Shown here in pieces: positions 48,746 to 57,130 of a DNA stretch of 64,000 bases. The notes below the pieces were generated by a model that saw only the letters and a list, made by a program, of their open reading frames with translations, was not told where the DNA came from and ran no database searches. The stretch spans positions 372,001 through 436,000 of the forward strand of contig NZ_PCOY01000001.1 in the NCBI RefSeq assembly GCF_002979475.1, given 5' to 3'. The DNA comes from Microbacterium sp. MYb62. GTDB lineage: Bacteria > Actinomycetota > Actinomycetes > Actinomycetales > Microbacteriaceae. Position numbers and translations under genes: made by a program. Positions within the stretch are counted from its first letter, which is position 1; the number at the start of each line of letters is the position of its first letter.

Positions 48746-51292
48746 TCAGACGGTGGTCCGCACCGCCTCCCGCCGGGAGGAGACCCCGAGTTTGCGGTAT
48801 ATCGCGCGCTGGTGGGTCTTCACGGTGTTGATCGACACGGCCAGCTCTCGGGCGATCTCATGCAGCGTGCGCGCCGTCTGCAGCTGTTGGAACACATCGC
48901 GTTCCCGCTCGGAGAGCGCGTCGATCAGCGACCCGGCGGCGTTGTCCGCCAGGCACCGTCCGATGAAGTCCTCGAATTGCGTGCCGAAGTGCACATGCTC
49001 GTGGAGGAGTCTGCGCACCGCCGATTCCCGCGGCCCGAAGGGCAGACGGATGTTCTCGCCGGAGGCGACCGCGATGGCCGCCTCGCACAGCTCATGCGCC
49101 TCGTCGTGATGTCCGCCCTGGCGGCGCAGCACCGCGGCGGTGATCAGGGTCGCCGACTTCACGTACGAGACTTCGGCGAACGCGCGCAGGGATCGCAGCA
49201 TCTCCAGAGCCGCCGAGTACTCGCCCGCGCGCCGCAGCACCCCGGCGAGCGCGACGTTGACGACGGGAAGATCCGGACAGTGGATGTACTTCCTCGCGAT
49301 CCGCATGGCTCGGTCCTGGCGACCGACGGCCTCCTCGAGCAGCGCCACCGACGACTCGCGGAACGCCGGCCAGGACACTCCGTGGACGACTTCGAGCGGG
49401 ATGGTCTGGATCCCGATCGCCGCGCGGCGGCAGGCCGCGACATCGCCTGTCTCGGCGGCCGCGAACGCGATCATCATGCGGGCGACGCTCGTGAAGGACC
49501 GATCGGCGCTCCCGTTGGCGATCACGGTGCCGAACTCCCGGATCGCCTGGTCGAACTCGCCCGACCAGTACGAGACATACCCGGCGGCCGTCGCGGCACT
49601 GCCGCCGGCGTAGGTGCTCCACGGCAGCCGGACGTCCTCCGCATCGGATACGACGGCGAGCGAGACCCGCGCGTCGGTGAGGCGCCCGGCCCAGGTCTGC
49701 CCGAAGGCGAGATGGCCCAGAGCCCGGCTCGCGAGTTCGCGATCCCCGGAGCTCTGCGCTTCCCGTGCCGCGGCGGAGAAGTACTCGAGCGGGATCATCG
49801 GGTTGCCGCGGTGCCGGATCTCCGTCCAACCGAGGAGATAGTTGAGGGGCGCACGATCACCCAGCTCGGTCGAGTCCGCGTCGAGCAGCATCTGCCGCAC
49901 CTTCGCGCTCGCGTTCGCGACGTCGCCGCGTTCGTCGGCGATGAACAGCCGGGCGATCTGCAGAACGGCCGGCTCTGCGTCGTCACCCTGCCGAGCGATC
50001 ATCGCCTCCGCCCGTCGGAACAGCTCGCGGGCGACGCGATGATCGCCGAGCACATCGCTCGCGCACGCCCGCACGAGCAGCACCTGGGCATCTTCCGGGC
50101 TGCGGCGCAGCATCTCGGTCGCCGTGCGCTCGACCTCGGAGGCACTCGCTCCGACGACGAGGCCGAGCCAGTGGTGCAGGAGCGTCCGCCGGGCGACCTC
50201 GAACTCTCCGGCGCGGAGCGAGTGCGCGATCGACGCGATCGGATCCGTGGCTTCGAGCAGGATGGCGGCGCGGCGGTGGCACCCGGCTGCTCGCTCGGCA
50301 TCCCGTCCGAGGATCTCCGCGCATTGCTTCGCGAACGAGGCATGCCAGCGATACACGACGCCGTTCGGCCCTTCGAAACGATCGAGGAAGAGACCGAGTC
50401 GTACGCAGGTCTCGAGCAGGTCTCGGGCATCGGGCCGCTCGGTGACGGCCGCCGCCAGCTCGGGCGTCAGCTCACCGCAGACGCTCCCCTCGAGCACGAA
50501 GTCGGCGACGTCGGGCGGGAGTGCCCCGAGGACGTGCTCCCGCACGTAGTTCCCGAGGAAGCTCGACGCGCTCTGCGCGCGGGAGTCGGGTCTTGCTCCG
50601 CCGATCATCATCAGGCGGACGGCGATGGGCCATCCCCGAGTCTCCTCGAGAATGGTGTCCGCGCCGAGACGGGCTGCCGAGGTTTCGTGGAGGAGCGCCA
50701 CCTCCGCCCCGGTGAAACTGAGCGTCTCCGCACCGACGAACGACTCCGGATGCGTGACCCGATGCCGGGAAAGGGTGACCTCGAGCAGCGTCGTTCCGAC
50801 GAGCACGACCCGCAGGTTGTCCGGGGCCTGCTCTGCGAGCATCCCGAGAAGCCCGTGGCGCCAGTCCTCCCCCGCGCGCTGCGCATCGTCGACGACCAGG
50901 TGGACACGTGTGCCGACCTGTTCGAGGGCTTCGCAGATCTCCTGGTAGGCGTGCTCGGGGTCGTCCAGATCCCGTGCGAGCGCGAGCGGGCTCCCCGCAC
51001 GCTCCGAACCGACCTGCAGCGCGTTCACGACCCCCTGGGTCAGACGCGATGGGTCGGAGTCGAACGAGCTGAGGCCGAGCCAGGCGACCTGCTCGAGTCC
51101 GGAGGCCCAGTCCGCGACGGCCGTCGTCTTGCCGAAGCCGCTGGGGGCGCTGATCACGGTCAGCGGGTCGACCGACGCCGCCTCGGAGAGCACGGCGCTC
51201 ACCCGTTCGCGGCGGATCGCGCCGGGTTGAGGAGCCGGCGGCCGGAATCGCATGGTGGGTCCCGGCCTCGTCGAACGTACGGGGGGCGACAT
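48746..51292 (-). CDS. Large MalT-like LuxR-family regulator
   Basis: 848 residues. Walker A APSGFGKTTAVADW near residue 50 and Walker B-like HLVVDDAQRAG belong to a STAND-type ATPase; a helical repeat region of about 450 residues follows, and the C-terminus is a LuxR HTH (LSERERDVFQQLQTARTLHEIARELAVS, NTVKTHQRAIYRKLGVS). Such proteins activate genes after binding an inducer and ATP. It sits in the middle of the region carrying the shared 17-bp dyads and is a candidate for their regulator. TAGCTT (51301-51306) lies 8 bases before the ATG; one half-site CGGGTGA (51341-51347) lies further upstream. Confidence 0.88.
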   Translation of the reverse strand: MSPPVRSTRPGPTMRFRPPAPQPGAIRRERVSAVLSEAASVDPLTVISAPSGFGKTTAVADWASGLEQVAWLGLSSFDSDPSRLTQGVVNALQVGSERAGSPLALARDLDDPEHAYQEICEALEQVGTRVHLVVDDAQRAGEDWRHGLLGMLAEQAPDNLRVVLVGTTLLEVTLSRHRVTHPESFVGAETLSFTGAEVALLHETSAARLGADTILEETRGWPIAVRLMMIGGARPDSRAQSASSFLGNYVREHVLGALPPDVADFVLEGSVCGELTPELAAAVTERPDARDLLETCVRLGLFLDRFEGPNGVVYRWHASFAKQCAEILGRDAERAAGCHRRAAILLEATDPIASIAHSLRAGEFEVARRTLLHHWLGLVVGASASEVERTATEMLRRSPEDAQVLLVRACASDVLGDHRVARELFRRAEAMIARQGDDAEPAVLQIARLFIADERGDVANASAKVRQMLLDADSTELGDRAPLNYLLGWTEIRHRGNPMIPLEYFSAAAREAQSSGDRELASRALGHLAFGQTWAGRLTDARVSLAVVSDAEDVRLPWSTYAGGSAATAAGYVSYWSGEFDQAIREFGTVIANGSADRSFTSVARMMIAFAAAETGDVAACRRAAIGIQTIPLEVVHGVSWPAFRESSVALLEEAVGRQDRAMRIARKYIHCPDLPVVNVALAGVLRRAGEYSAALEMLRSLRAFAEVSYVKSATLITAAVLRRQGGHHDEAHELCEAAIAVASGENIRLPFGPRESAVRRLLHEHVHFGTQFEDFIGRCLADNAAGSLIDALSERERDVFQQLQTARTLHEIARELAVSINTVKTHQRAIYRKLGVSSRREAVRTTV

Positions 51293-51348
51293 GGCACCAA
51301 AGCTAGTGGCGTTGTCGGACCGCGTTCAAGGGCCTCCCCCGGGTGATT

Positions 51349-52416
51349 TCAGTCTGCGCCGTCCGTTCCGGCATCGCGTTTGAGCGCGTCGGCGGTACGG
51401 ATGAACAGGATGATCCAGGTGAACACGACGGTCCCGGCCACGAGCTCGACGGCCGTCAGCGTGTAATAGCCGACAGCGAAGAACACCGACAGCAGCACGA
51501 TGAGCAGAGTGAACACGTAGCCGAGCAGCAGGAACGTCCGGGAGACGCCCGGCACCCACCAGCGGATCGCCACGATGAGGACCGCATAGGCGACGACCAT
51601 GCCCGAGGCCACACCGGTGTGGAGCGCGAAGTGCTGGTCGACCGGGAACACGCCGACGAGGCCGAGGAAGATCCCGACGATCACCAGACATGTCCGCACC
51701 GACGCCGTACCGCGCGGATGCGTCGTCGGGATCCCCTTGGTCGCGTAACGGGCGAGGGTCGTGACGAGGATGCCGGCGACGATCAGCGTCAGGTTGAAGG
51801 CCCGCGCCGACAGGTCGTCTGTCATTCCCAGAGCGCTGAGGTTCTCCTTCCACCACTGCGGGTCGCTCGCGGTGAGCATGCTCGCGAGCACCCCGAGCAC
51901 GAGGAACACGGCGAGCACCGTCGCCAGGAGCTGCAGATCGAGATGGGTCGCGGAATAGTAGGTCACATACGCCGTGAGCCCCGCCGCTGCCCCGGCGAGC
52001 ATCAGCACGGGTATCGGGTACACCACGGCACCGATGAGCCCCTTCTCCATGATCGTCGCCGCCAGAGTCCATCCCAGCAGGGCGATCATCGCATGTGCGA
52101 AGGCGAAGGCCCCGACGTCGATGACGTCGAGCACGCCCAGCCTCTTCCCCCGCGCGGGGTCGGCCGCGATGATGCGTCCCAGCACGAAGACGACGATCGC
52201 CGTGACGGCGGACATCAAGGCAGCGAACTGACCGAGTGAGTCGGGGCCGGAGATGGGTGCCGGACGCAACCGGAACACCAGGAGGGCGACGAGCGCCGCC
52301 AGCACGAACGCGAAGATCGAGATCTGGAGTCCGATGGCCTCGCGTGCTCGTTCCCGCGTCGCCCCGTGCGAGCGCGCCGCCGTGAGGAGGTCGGGTGATC
52401 GTGGCGTCGACGACAT
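51349..52416 (-). CDS. DUF998-like integral membrane protein
   Basis: 355 residues with about nine or ten transmembrane helices. The region DDLSARAFNLTLIVAGILVTTLARY resembles the DUF998 signature; the function of that family is unknown. The ATG at 52416 has GAGACT (52423-52428) 6 bases upstream, and the shared dyad lies at 52459-52475. It is encoded on the minus strand upstream of the LuxR regulator, with only 56 bases between them. Confidence 0.7.
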   Translation of the reverse strand: MSSTPRSPDLLTAARSHGATRERAREAIGLQISIFAFVLAALVALLVFRLRPAPISGPDSLGQFAALMSAVTAIVVFVLGRIIAADPARGKRLGVLDVIDVGAFAFAHAMIALLGWTLAATIMEKGLIGAVVYPIPVLMLAGAAAGLTAYVTYYSATHLDLQLLATVLAVFLVLGVLASMLTASDPQWWKENLSALGMTDDLSARAFNLTLIVAGILVTTLARYATKGIPTTHPRGTASVRTCLVIVGIFLGLVGVFPVDQHFALHTGVASGMVVAYAVLIVAIRWWVPGVSRTFLLLGYVFTLLIVLLSVFFAVGYYTLTAVELVAGTVVFTWIILFIRTADALKRDAGTDGAD

Positions 52417-52422
52417 GCTCTC

Positions 52423-52475
52423 AGTCTCCGTTCCCGGCTGCGCGATGGCGACACGGGGTCATCCGTGTCGGGCGA
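52423..52475 (-). promoter_or_regulatory. Shared 17-bp dyad and promoter of the DUF998-like gene
   Basis: TCATCCG (52459-52465), TGT, CGGGCGA (52469-52475): 13 of 14 matches. GAGACT (52423-52428) is 39 bp from the centre and 6 bases before the ATG, so the dyad centre lies 51 bases from the start codon. Confidence 0.7.
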
Positions 52476-52488
52476 TCCTCCCTCGGCA

Positions 52489-53118
52489 TCAGATCTTGAT
52501 CGGATAGGTCGACAGCACGATGACGCCGACCACGGCGAGAACCCCGCTGAGGGTGAGGAACACCGTCCGCCTCCAGCGCGCCCGCTGGTTCTGGGACAGG
52601 GCCGCGAAGAAGAGCACGAGTGCGAAGAGGACCGTCAGCAGCGAGTAGTCGTCGCCGCGTTGATTGTTGCGCAGCGCTTCGTCGAACTTCTCATCGGCAC
52701 GCGCGCTGAGCTCCGCGGCCTCCACTTCCCCCGGCGGCACGTACTCGTCCATCGCGAACGGCCCGTCCGCCGTGCGTCCGCCCTCGTTCCAGGCCTCGAA
52801 GGCAACGGCGAACTCCGGGGTGAAGCGCTCCTCGATGAATGCGCGCAGCTCCGCGCGCTCGTCCGCCTCGGCGAGAACCCACTCCGTGTAGATCGTCAGG
52901 TCGTACTGGCGGGCGGCCTGCGCTCTCGCCTCCGCCGACGCCGCCTGTACGCGTGCGCTCGATGCCTGGCTGAACGCTATCGACATCTCGCCGCCCCACT
53001 TGGAGGACTCGAAACCGCACCAGGCGGTGATCACCGCGGTGATGGCGAGCAGGAGGACCGTGCTGATCTCGAGCACGCCGTACTTGCGATCATGCGCCGG
53101 CGCCGGTCGGTCGTTCAT
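52489..53118 (-). CDS. Membrane protein of unknown family with cytoplasmic helical domain
   Basis: 209 residues. One transmembrane helix near residues 18-36 is followed by WCGFESSKWGGEMS and a long Ala/Glu/Arg-rich helical region, then two helices close together at the C-terminus (LLTVLFALVLFFAAL and FLTLSGVLAVVGVIVL). No family is recognised. CACTAT (53125-53130) lies 6 bases before the ATG, suggesting a leaderless mRNA. It is divergent from the MscS gene and shares the perfect dyad at 53161-53177 with it. Confidence 0.75.
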   Translation of the reverse strand: MNDRPAPAHDRKYGVLEISTVLLLAITAVITAWCGFESSKWGGEMSIAFSQASSARVQAASAEARAQAARQYDLTIYTEWVLAEADERAELRAFIEERFTPEFAVAFEAWNEGGRTADGPFAMDEYVPPGEVEAAELSARADEKFDEALRNNQRGDDYSLLTVLFALVLFFAALSQNQRARWRRTVFLTLSGVLAVVGVIVLSTYPIKI

Positions 53119-53124
53119 GCGCCC

Positions 53125-53214
53125 ATAGTGGCGTTCCGGCAGCGGGGAAGGTCACCTCGCTCACCCGCACCGGGTGACCGCGACCCGCACCCGGGGAGGC
53201 ACGCGACGCATCCT
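53125..53214. promoter_or_regulatory. Divergent promoter pair around the perfect 17-bp dyad
   Basis: TCACCCG (53161-53167), CAC, CGGGTGA (53171-53177) matches 14 of 14. On the minus side CACTAT (53125-53130) is 39 bp from the centre; on the plus side CATCCT (53209-53214) is 40 bp away. A weaker second copy follows at 53181-53197 (CGACCCG, CAC, CCGGGGA), 20 bp further, or two helical turns. Confidence 0.75.
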
Positions 53215-53220
53215 TGTCAC

Positions 53221-53262
53221 ATGAAGCGGACGCACCTGAGACCGAGCGGCCGGGGATCGTGA
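53221..53262 (+). CDS. Possible 13-residue leader peptide coupled to the MscS gene
   Basis: ATG at 53221, 6 bases after the -10-like CATCCT, opens a frame of 13 codons (MKRTHLRPSGRGS) whose TGA stop overlaps the GTG start of the MscS gene (GTGA). The same leaderless spacing as other genes here and the exact stop-start overlap suggest translation coupling. There is no homology evidence, and chance remains possible. Confidence 0.4.
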   Translation: MKRTHLRPSGRGS

Positions 53263-54092
53263 CGCTGGGAGACCTGTTCCCGGACGGGCTCTCGGCCTGG
53301 CAGATCGTGCTGGCGGTGCTGTCGGTGCTCGTCGGCTGGTTGCTCTCCCGCTTCGCCCGAAGAGGCGTGCTCAAGCTGGCGGCGCGCACACCGGGCATCT
53401 CCGACTCGGTCGCGCAGCTGGCCGCGCGGTTCACGCAGTACGCTCTGCTCCTGGTCGGGGTCGGCGTCGGTCTGGCTTTCCTCGGCGCGAATGTGCAGCC
53501 GCTGCTCGCGATGACCGCCATCGCCGTGGTCGTGCTGATCCTCGTTCTCCGCGGGGTCGCAGACAACTTCGCCGCCGGGGTCCTGATCCAGTCGCGACAA
53601 TCGGTGAAGATCGGCGAGGAGATCCTCATCGACGGTCCCGATGGTGCGATCCACGGTGTGGTGCAGGAGCTGAATGGACGCACGGTCATCCTGACGACGG
53701 TGGACGGCAGGACCGTGCACGTGCCGAATGCCGCCCTGCTCACCGGCGTCCTGGTGAACGACTCGCGCCATGGCGCGCGTCGCAGCACCGTCGACATCCG
53801 CGTCGCGCGCGCGGCAGCGCTCGAGTTGGACGTGGTGGTCGACGTCATCACGCAGGCGGCGAGCGAGGTCGAGGGCGTGCACTCGCGTGAGCATCCCGAC
53901 GTCATCTTCGCCTCGGTCTCGCCGGCGCGCTGGATGCTGACCCTGCGGATCTGGCATCACCCGCTCCACGGAACGGCCGTCGTCTCCGGCGCCGTGCGCG
54001 GAGTCGCGGAGGCGTTGGAGGCCGCGGGCATCGAGGCGGTCGTCACGCCGCAGCAGGGGCCGCCACCGCTGATCTCCCCGGAGGCCATCTGA
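53259..54092 (+). CDS. MscS-family mechanosensitive channel
   Basis: 277 residues from the GTG chosen. Three transmembrane helices precede the pore-lining region and the MscS beta domain (LRGVADNFAAGVLIQSRQSVK, IGEEILIDGPDGAIHGVVQEL, NGRTVILTTVDGRTVHVPNA); the rest is the alpha/beta vestibule. Such channels release solutes on osmotic downshock. GTG 53259 is preferred because the upstream TTG at 53214 overlaps the predicted -10. The gene is under the perfect 17-bp dyad and lies 67 bases before an AI-2E gene. Confidence 0.85.
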   Translation: MTLGDLFPDGLSAWQIVLAVLSVLVGWLLSRFARRGVLKLAARTPGISDSVAQLAARFTQYALLLVGVGVGLAFLGANVQPLLAMTAIAVVVLILVLRGVADNFAAGVLIQSRQSVKIGEEILIDGPDGAIHGVVQELNGRTVILTTVDGRTVHVPNAALLTGVLVNDSRHGARRSTVDIRVARAAALELDVVVDVITQAASEVEGVHSREHPDVIFASVSPARWMLTLRIWHHPLHGTAVVSGAVRGVAEALEAAGIEAVVTPQQGPPPLISPEAI

Positions 54093-54159
54093 TCGGGCCC
54101 GTCGATGCCGGTGCCGCGAGGCGACGGCGAACCCCGTCGCCGGCGGCTACGCTGGCCGC

Positions 54160-55299
54160 GTGACCTCCTCGCCTGCTCCCGAGCACACTCCGGTCCGGAT
54201 GCTCTCCCCCAGTCTGCGTGTGCTGCTCGTGCTCGCCGCGAGCGTGGTGACGCTGGCCGGTGTGTCCCTCGCCCGCGATCTCTTCGGACCGATCGCCCTC
54301 GCGATCGTGATCGTCATCATCTGCGAGCCTCTTCGCCGCCCTCTCGATCGACGTGGGTGGCCGCAATGGGTGAGCACGACAGCCGTCATCGTGGTCGCCT
54401 ACCTGATCCTCCTGGTGATGGGCGCGCTGCTCTGGCTCGCGGGCACGCAGTTCGCCCGCCTGGTCGGAGAGCTCGTCTCGGAAGGCGGGTTGGCGAACAC
54501 CGTCGACGAGTTCGTCGGCTGGCTGCAGGCGCTCGGTCTCGACGAGTCGGCTTCGGATGCCGCGGCCTCGGCACTCGATCCCGCGACGCTGCTCGACGTC
54601 GCCCGCAGTGTGGGAGGCACGGTACTCAGTGTCGCGACCGCATTGTTCTTCGTCTGCGCCTACATCATCTTCATGGCCGTCGACGCGGCACGCTACCGCC
54701 AGGCACCGTCGCTGTTCGGCGCCACGAAGGGGGCGGTCATCGCGCGCATCGCCCACCTCAACACGGGCATCCGCCGCTACTACATCGTCAACGCCTCCTT
54801 CGGCGCGATCGTCGCCGTGATAGACGGGCTCGCCCTGTGGTGGATGGGCGTCCCGGCTCCCGTGGTGTGGGCGATCCTCGCGTTCGTCACCAACTTCATC
54901 CCGAACATCGGCTTCGTGCTCGGACTCGTCCCCCCAGCCATCCTCGCGTTCGTCGTCGGCGGCTGGCCGTTGCTGCTGGGCGTCATCGCCGTGTACAGCG
55001 TGGTGAACGTCGTCCTCCAGGTGCTCGTGCAGCCGAAATTCGTCAGCGATGCCGTCGATCTGAGCCTCACCCTGAGCTTCTTCTCCGTGATCTTCTGGAC
55101 CTTCATCATCGGCCCGCTCGGCGCGATCCTCTCCATCCCGCTCACGCTGCTCGCACGCGCCCTGGTCTTCGAGGGCGATCCCGATGCCACCTGGCTCCGC
55201 TGGCTCTCCGGCGATCACACCGCCGTGCCACCCGCCCCCGAACCGGAGCCGACCGCAGAACGTCGTCGGCGTCGACGTCGGGGGTTCCGCCGCGCCTGA
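54160..55299 (+). CDS. AI-2E-family transporter (second copy)
   Basis: 379 residues, about eight transmembrane helices. Landmarks are RRYYIVNASFGAIVAVIDGLAL, FVTNFIPNIGFVLGLVPP and LLQ-type repeats ending VQPKFVSDAVDL; the tail is Arg-rich (ERRRRRRRGFRRA). It is only distantly similar to the AI-2E gene at 46585-47712. TACGCT (54148-54153) lies 6 bases before the GTG, so it has its own probably leaderless promoter besides possible read-through from the MscS gene. Substrate unknown. Confidence 0.85.
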   Translation: MTSSPAPEHTPVRMLSPSLRVLLVLAASVVTLAGVSLARDLFGPIALAIVIVIICEPLRRPLDRRGWPQWVSTTAVIVVAYLILLVMGALLWLAGTQFARLVGELVSEGGLANTVDEFVGWLQALGLDESASDAAASALDPATLLDVARSVGGTVLSVATALFFVCAYIIFMAVDAARYRQAPSLFGATKGAVIARIAHLNTGIRRYYIVNASFGAIVAVIDGLALWWMGVPAPVVWAILAFVTNFIPNIGFVLGLVPPAILAFVVGGWPLLLGVIAVYSVVNVVLQVLVQPKFVSDAVDLSLTLSFFSVIFWTFIIGPLGAILSIPLTLLARALVFEGDPDATWLRWLSGDHTAVPPAPEPEPTAERRRRRRRGFRRA

Positions 55300-55321
55300 G
55301 CACCGCACTTCCACCGTCGAC

Positions 55322-55359
55322 GTGGCGTAAATCACCAGGGGTGGCGTAAATCACCAGGG
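55322..55359 (+). repeat. Perfect 19-bp tandem repeat upstream of the SulP gene
   Basis: Two adjacent identical copies (55322-55340 and 55341-55359) begin GTGGCGTAAATC and end ACCAGGG. Each contains a GTG...CAC half-dyad. They lie about 95-130 bases before the SulP start. Two identical sites in direct orientation suggest a transcription-factor binding array. Confidence 0.85.
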
Positions 55360-55452
55360 GGAGGTTGCGAAGCAGACGTGGTCGCCGTCACCCGCCCGGT
55401 GGGATCGTGGACGCGAACGCGCTCGACGGGGGCGCTACCGAAGGGAGGCGAC

Positions 55453-57129
55453 GTGCAACGCCCACTCGCGGGACTGACGAAGCGGAACTTCCTCACCGAG
55501 TTGACGGCCGGGGTGACGCTGCTCGCCATCGCGATCCCCCTCAACATCGGGTACGCGCAGATCGCGGGGCTCCCGCCGACCGCCGGCCTCTACGCCCTGA
55601 TCGTCCCGACCATCGTGTATGCGCTGATCGTCTCCTCGCGACAGCTGGTCGCCTCACCCGATGCCGCGGCCGCAGCGCTCGTCGCGTCGTCGATCGGCGG
55701 TCTCGCCGCCGCCGGCAGCGCCGACTACGCCACCCTCGCGCTCGCCCAGGCGATCATCTGCGGAGTCATGTTCGTGCTGCTCGCCGTGTTCAAGCTGGGC
55801 TTCCTGGCGAACTTCCTCTCGAAGCCGATCCTCGTCGGGTTCGTCGGCGGGCTCGCGCTCGACATCATGGTCAGCCAGGTGGCGAAGATGCTCGGCGTCA
55901 AGATCGACTCGGGCAAGGAGTTCACCGGCAAGGTCGCCGACCTCGTCGGGGGCTTCACCTCCCTCAACGGCTGGGCGGTGCTGATCTCGGTCTGCTCGGT
56001 GGCGGTCCTGCTGCTAGGGCGCGCCTATCTCCGGGCCGTCCCGTGGGCCTTGATCGTGCTCGTGGCCACGACGCTCGTCGTCGTCCTCACCGGTCTCGAC
56101 CAACGCGGAGTCGATGTCCTCGGCGAAGTTCCCGCCGGACCGCCGGTGCTGACCTGGCCGATGATCGACTGGTCCCTCTGGCTCATGCTCGTGCCCTCGG
56201 CGATCGCCTTGACGCTCGTCACGACAGCGGAGGGACTCCTCGTGTCCCGCTCGTACTCCGAGAAGCACGGCTACCCGTTCCATGCGAACCGCGACCTCCT
56301 CGCTTTCGGCGCCTCGAACATCGCCGCCGGTGCCCAGGGCAGCTTCGCGGTGGGTTCGTCGACCTCGCGCACGGCGGCGATGGACCAGGCGGGTTCTCGC
56401 ACGCAGTTCCCGGCGCTGATCCTGGCAGCGGGAACCCTGCTGCTCCTCCTCTTCGGCACGGCGCTCCTGGCCGACATCCCGTCGCCCGCCATCGGAGCGA
56501 TCGTCGGCGTGGCGATCATCCCCCTTCTCGGCATCCGGGACTTCATCGATCTGTGGCGCAAGGATCGTTTCGAATTCCTCATCGGGGCGACGTGCTTCCT
56601 GGTCACGCTCTTCATCGGCTCGATTCCCGGCATCCTTGTCGCGTTCGTGCTGGCGCTCATCAACATCGCCAAACGTGCTTCGAACCCGGCCATCGACGTC
56701 CTCGAGTCCAGCGGCGACCCCGGTGAATCCCTGCTCGAAGACGCTCCGGCAGGAACGGTGACCGCGCCGGGAGTGATCGTCATCCGACTGGCCGCGCCGC
56801 TGTTCTTCGCGAACGGGGCCGTGTTCTCGACCGCTGTGAAGGACGCCGTCCGCTCGGCGGGCGACGGAGCCGTCCACCACCTCGTCGTGGACATGGAGGC
56901 CGTCACCGACGTCGACGTCACCGGTGCCGAGTCGTTCACCTCGCTCAAGAAATGGCTCGGTGATCACGCGGTCGCCCTCGCGTTCAGCAGGGTCAGGCCG
57001 AACACCCTCCAGAGACTCACCGCTCTCGAGCTGCTCGAATCGGAAGAGGTCTACGCGACCAACCGTGAAGCGATCACACAACTGGCGTCGACTCCTCCGG
57101 GATCGACACCTCCGGAGAAGGAGCACTAA
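55453..57129 (+). CDS. SulP-family anion transporter with STAS domain
   Basis: 558 residues. The membrane domain has 10-14 helices with the family patterns AIAIPLNIGYAQIAGLPPTAGLY and GSFAVGSSTSRTAAM. The last 110 residues form a STAS domain (APGVIVIRLAAPLFFANGAVF, VVDMEAVTDVDVTGAESF). SulP proteins carry sulfate, bicarbonate or other anions. GTG 55453 is preferred for its AAGGGAGG ribosome site 4 bases away. Two GAP-family genes and an arylsulfatase follow on the same strand, consistent with sulfate handling. Confidence 0.9.
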   Translation: MQRPLAGLTKRNFLTELTAGVTLLAIAIPLNIGYAQIAGLPPTAGLYALIVPTIVYALIVSSRQLVASPDAAAAALVASSIGGLAAAGSADYATLALAQAIICGVMFVLLAVFKLGFLANFLSKPILVGFVGGLALDIMVSQVAKMLGVKIDSGKEFTGKVADLVGGFTSLNGWAVLISVCSVAVLLLGRAYLRAVPWALIVLVATTLVVVLTGLDQRGVDVLGEVPAGPPVLTWPMIDWSLWLMLVPSAIALTLVTTAEGLLVSRSYSEKHGYPFHANRDLLAFGASNIAAGAQGSFAVGSSTSRTAAMDQAGSRTQFPALILAAGTLLLLLFGTALLADIPSPAIGAIVGVAIIPLLGIRDFIDLWRKDRFEFLIGATCFLVTLFIGSIPGILVAFVLALINIAKRASNPAIDVLESSGDPGESLLEDAPAGTVTAPGVIVIRLAAPLFFANGAVFSTAVKDAVRSAGDGAVHHLVVDMEAVTDVDVTGAESFTSLKKWLGDHAVALAFSRVRPNTLQRLTALELLESEEVYATNREAITQLASTPPGSTPPEKEH

Positions 57130-57130
57130 A

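Noticed and set aside
51341..51347. 17-bp dyad controlling the LuxR gene at 48746
   Set aside because: Only the right half CGGGTGA matches; the left arm is poor and the spacing to the -10 does not fit.
53214..53258. TTG at 53214 as start of the MscS gene
   Set aside because: It overlaps the predicted -10 CATCCT and has no ribosome site at a workable distance; GTG 53259 fits promoter and leader-peptide overlap better.
55388..55404. 17-bp dyad before SulP
   Set aside because: 11 of 14 matches, with a poor right arm and no suitable -10 at the fixed distance.
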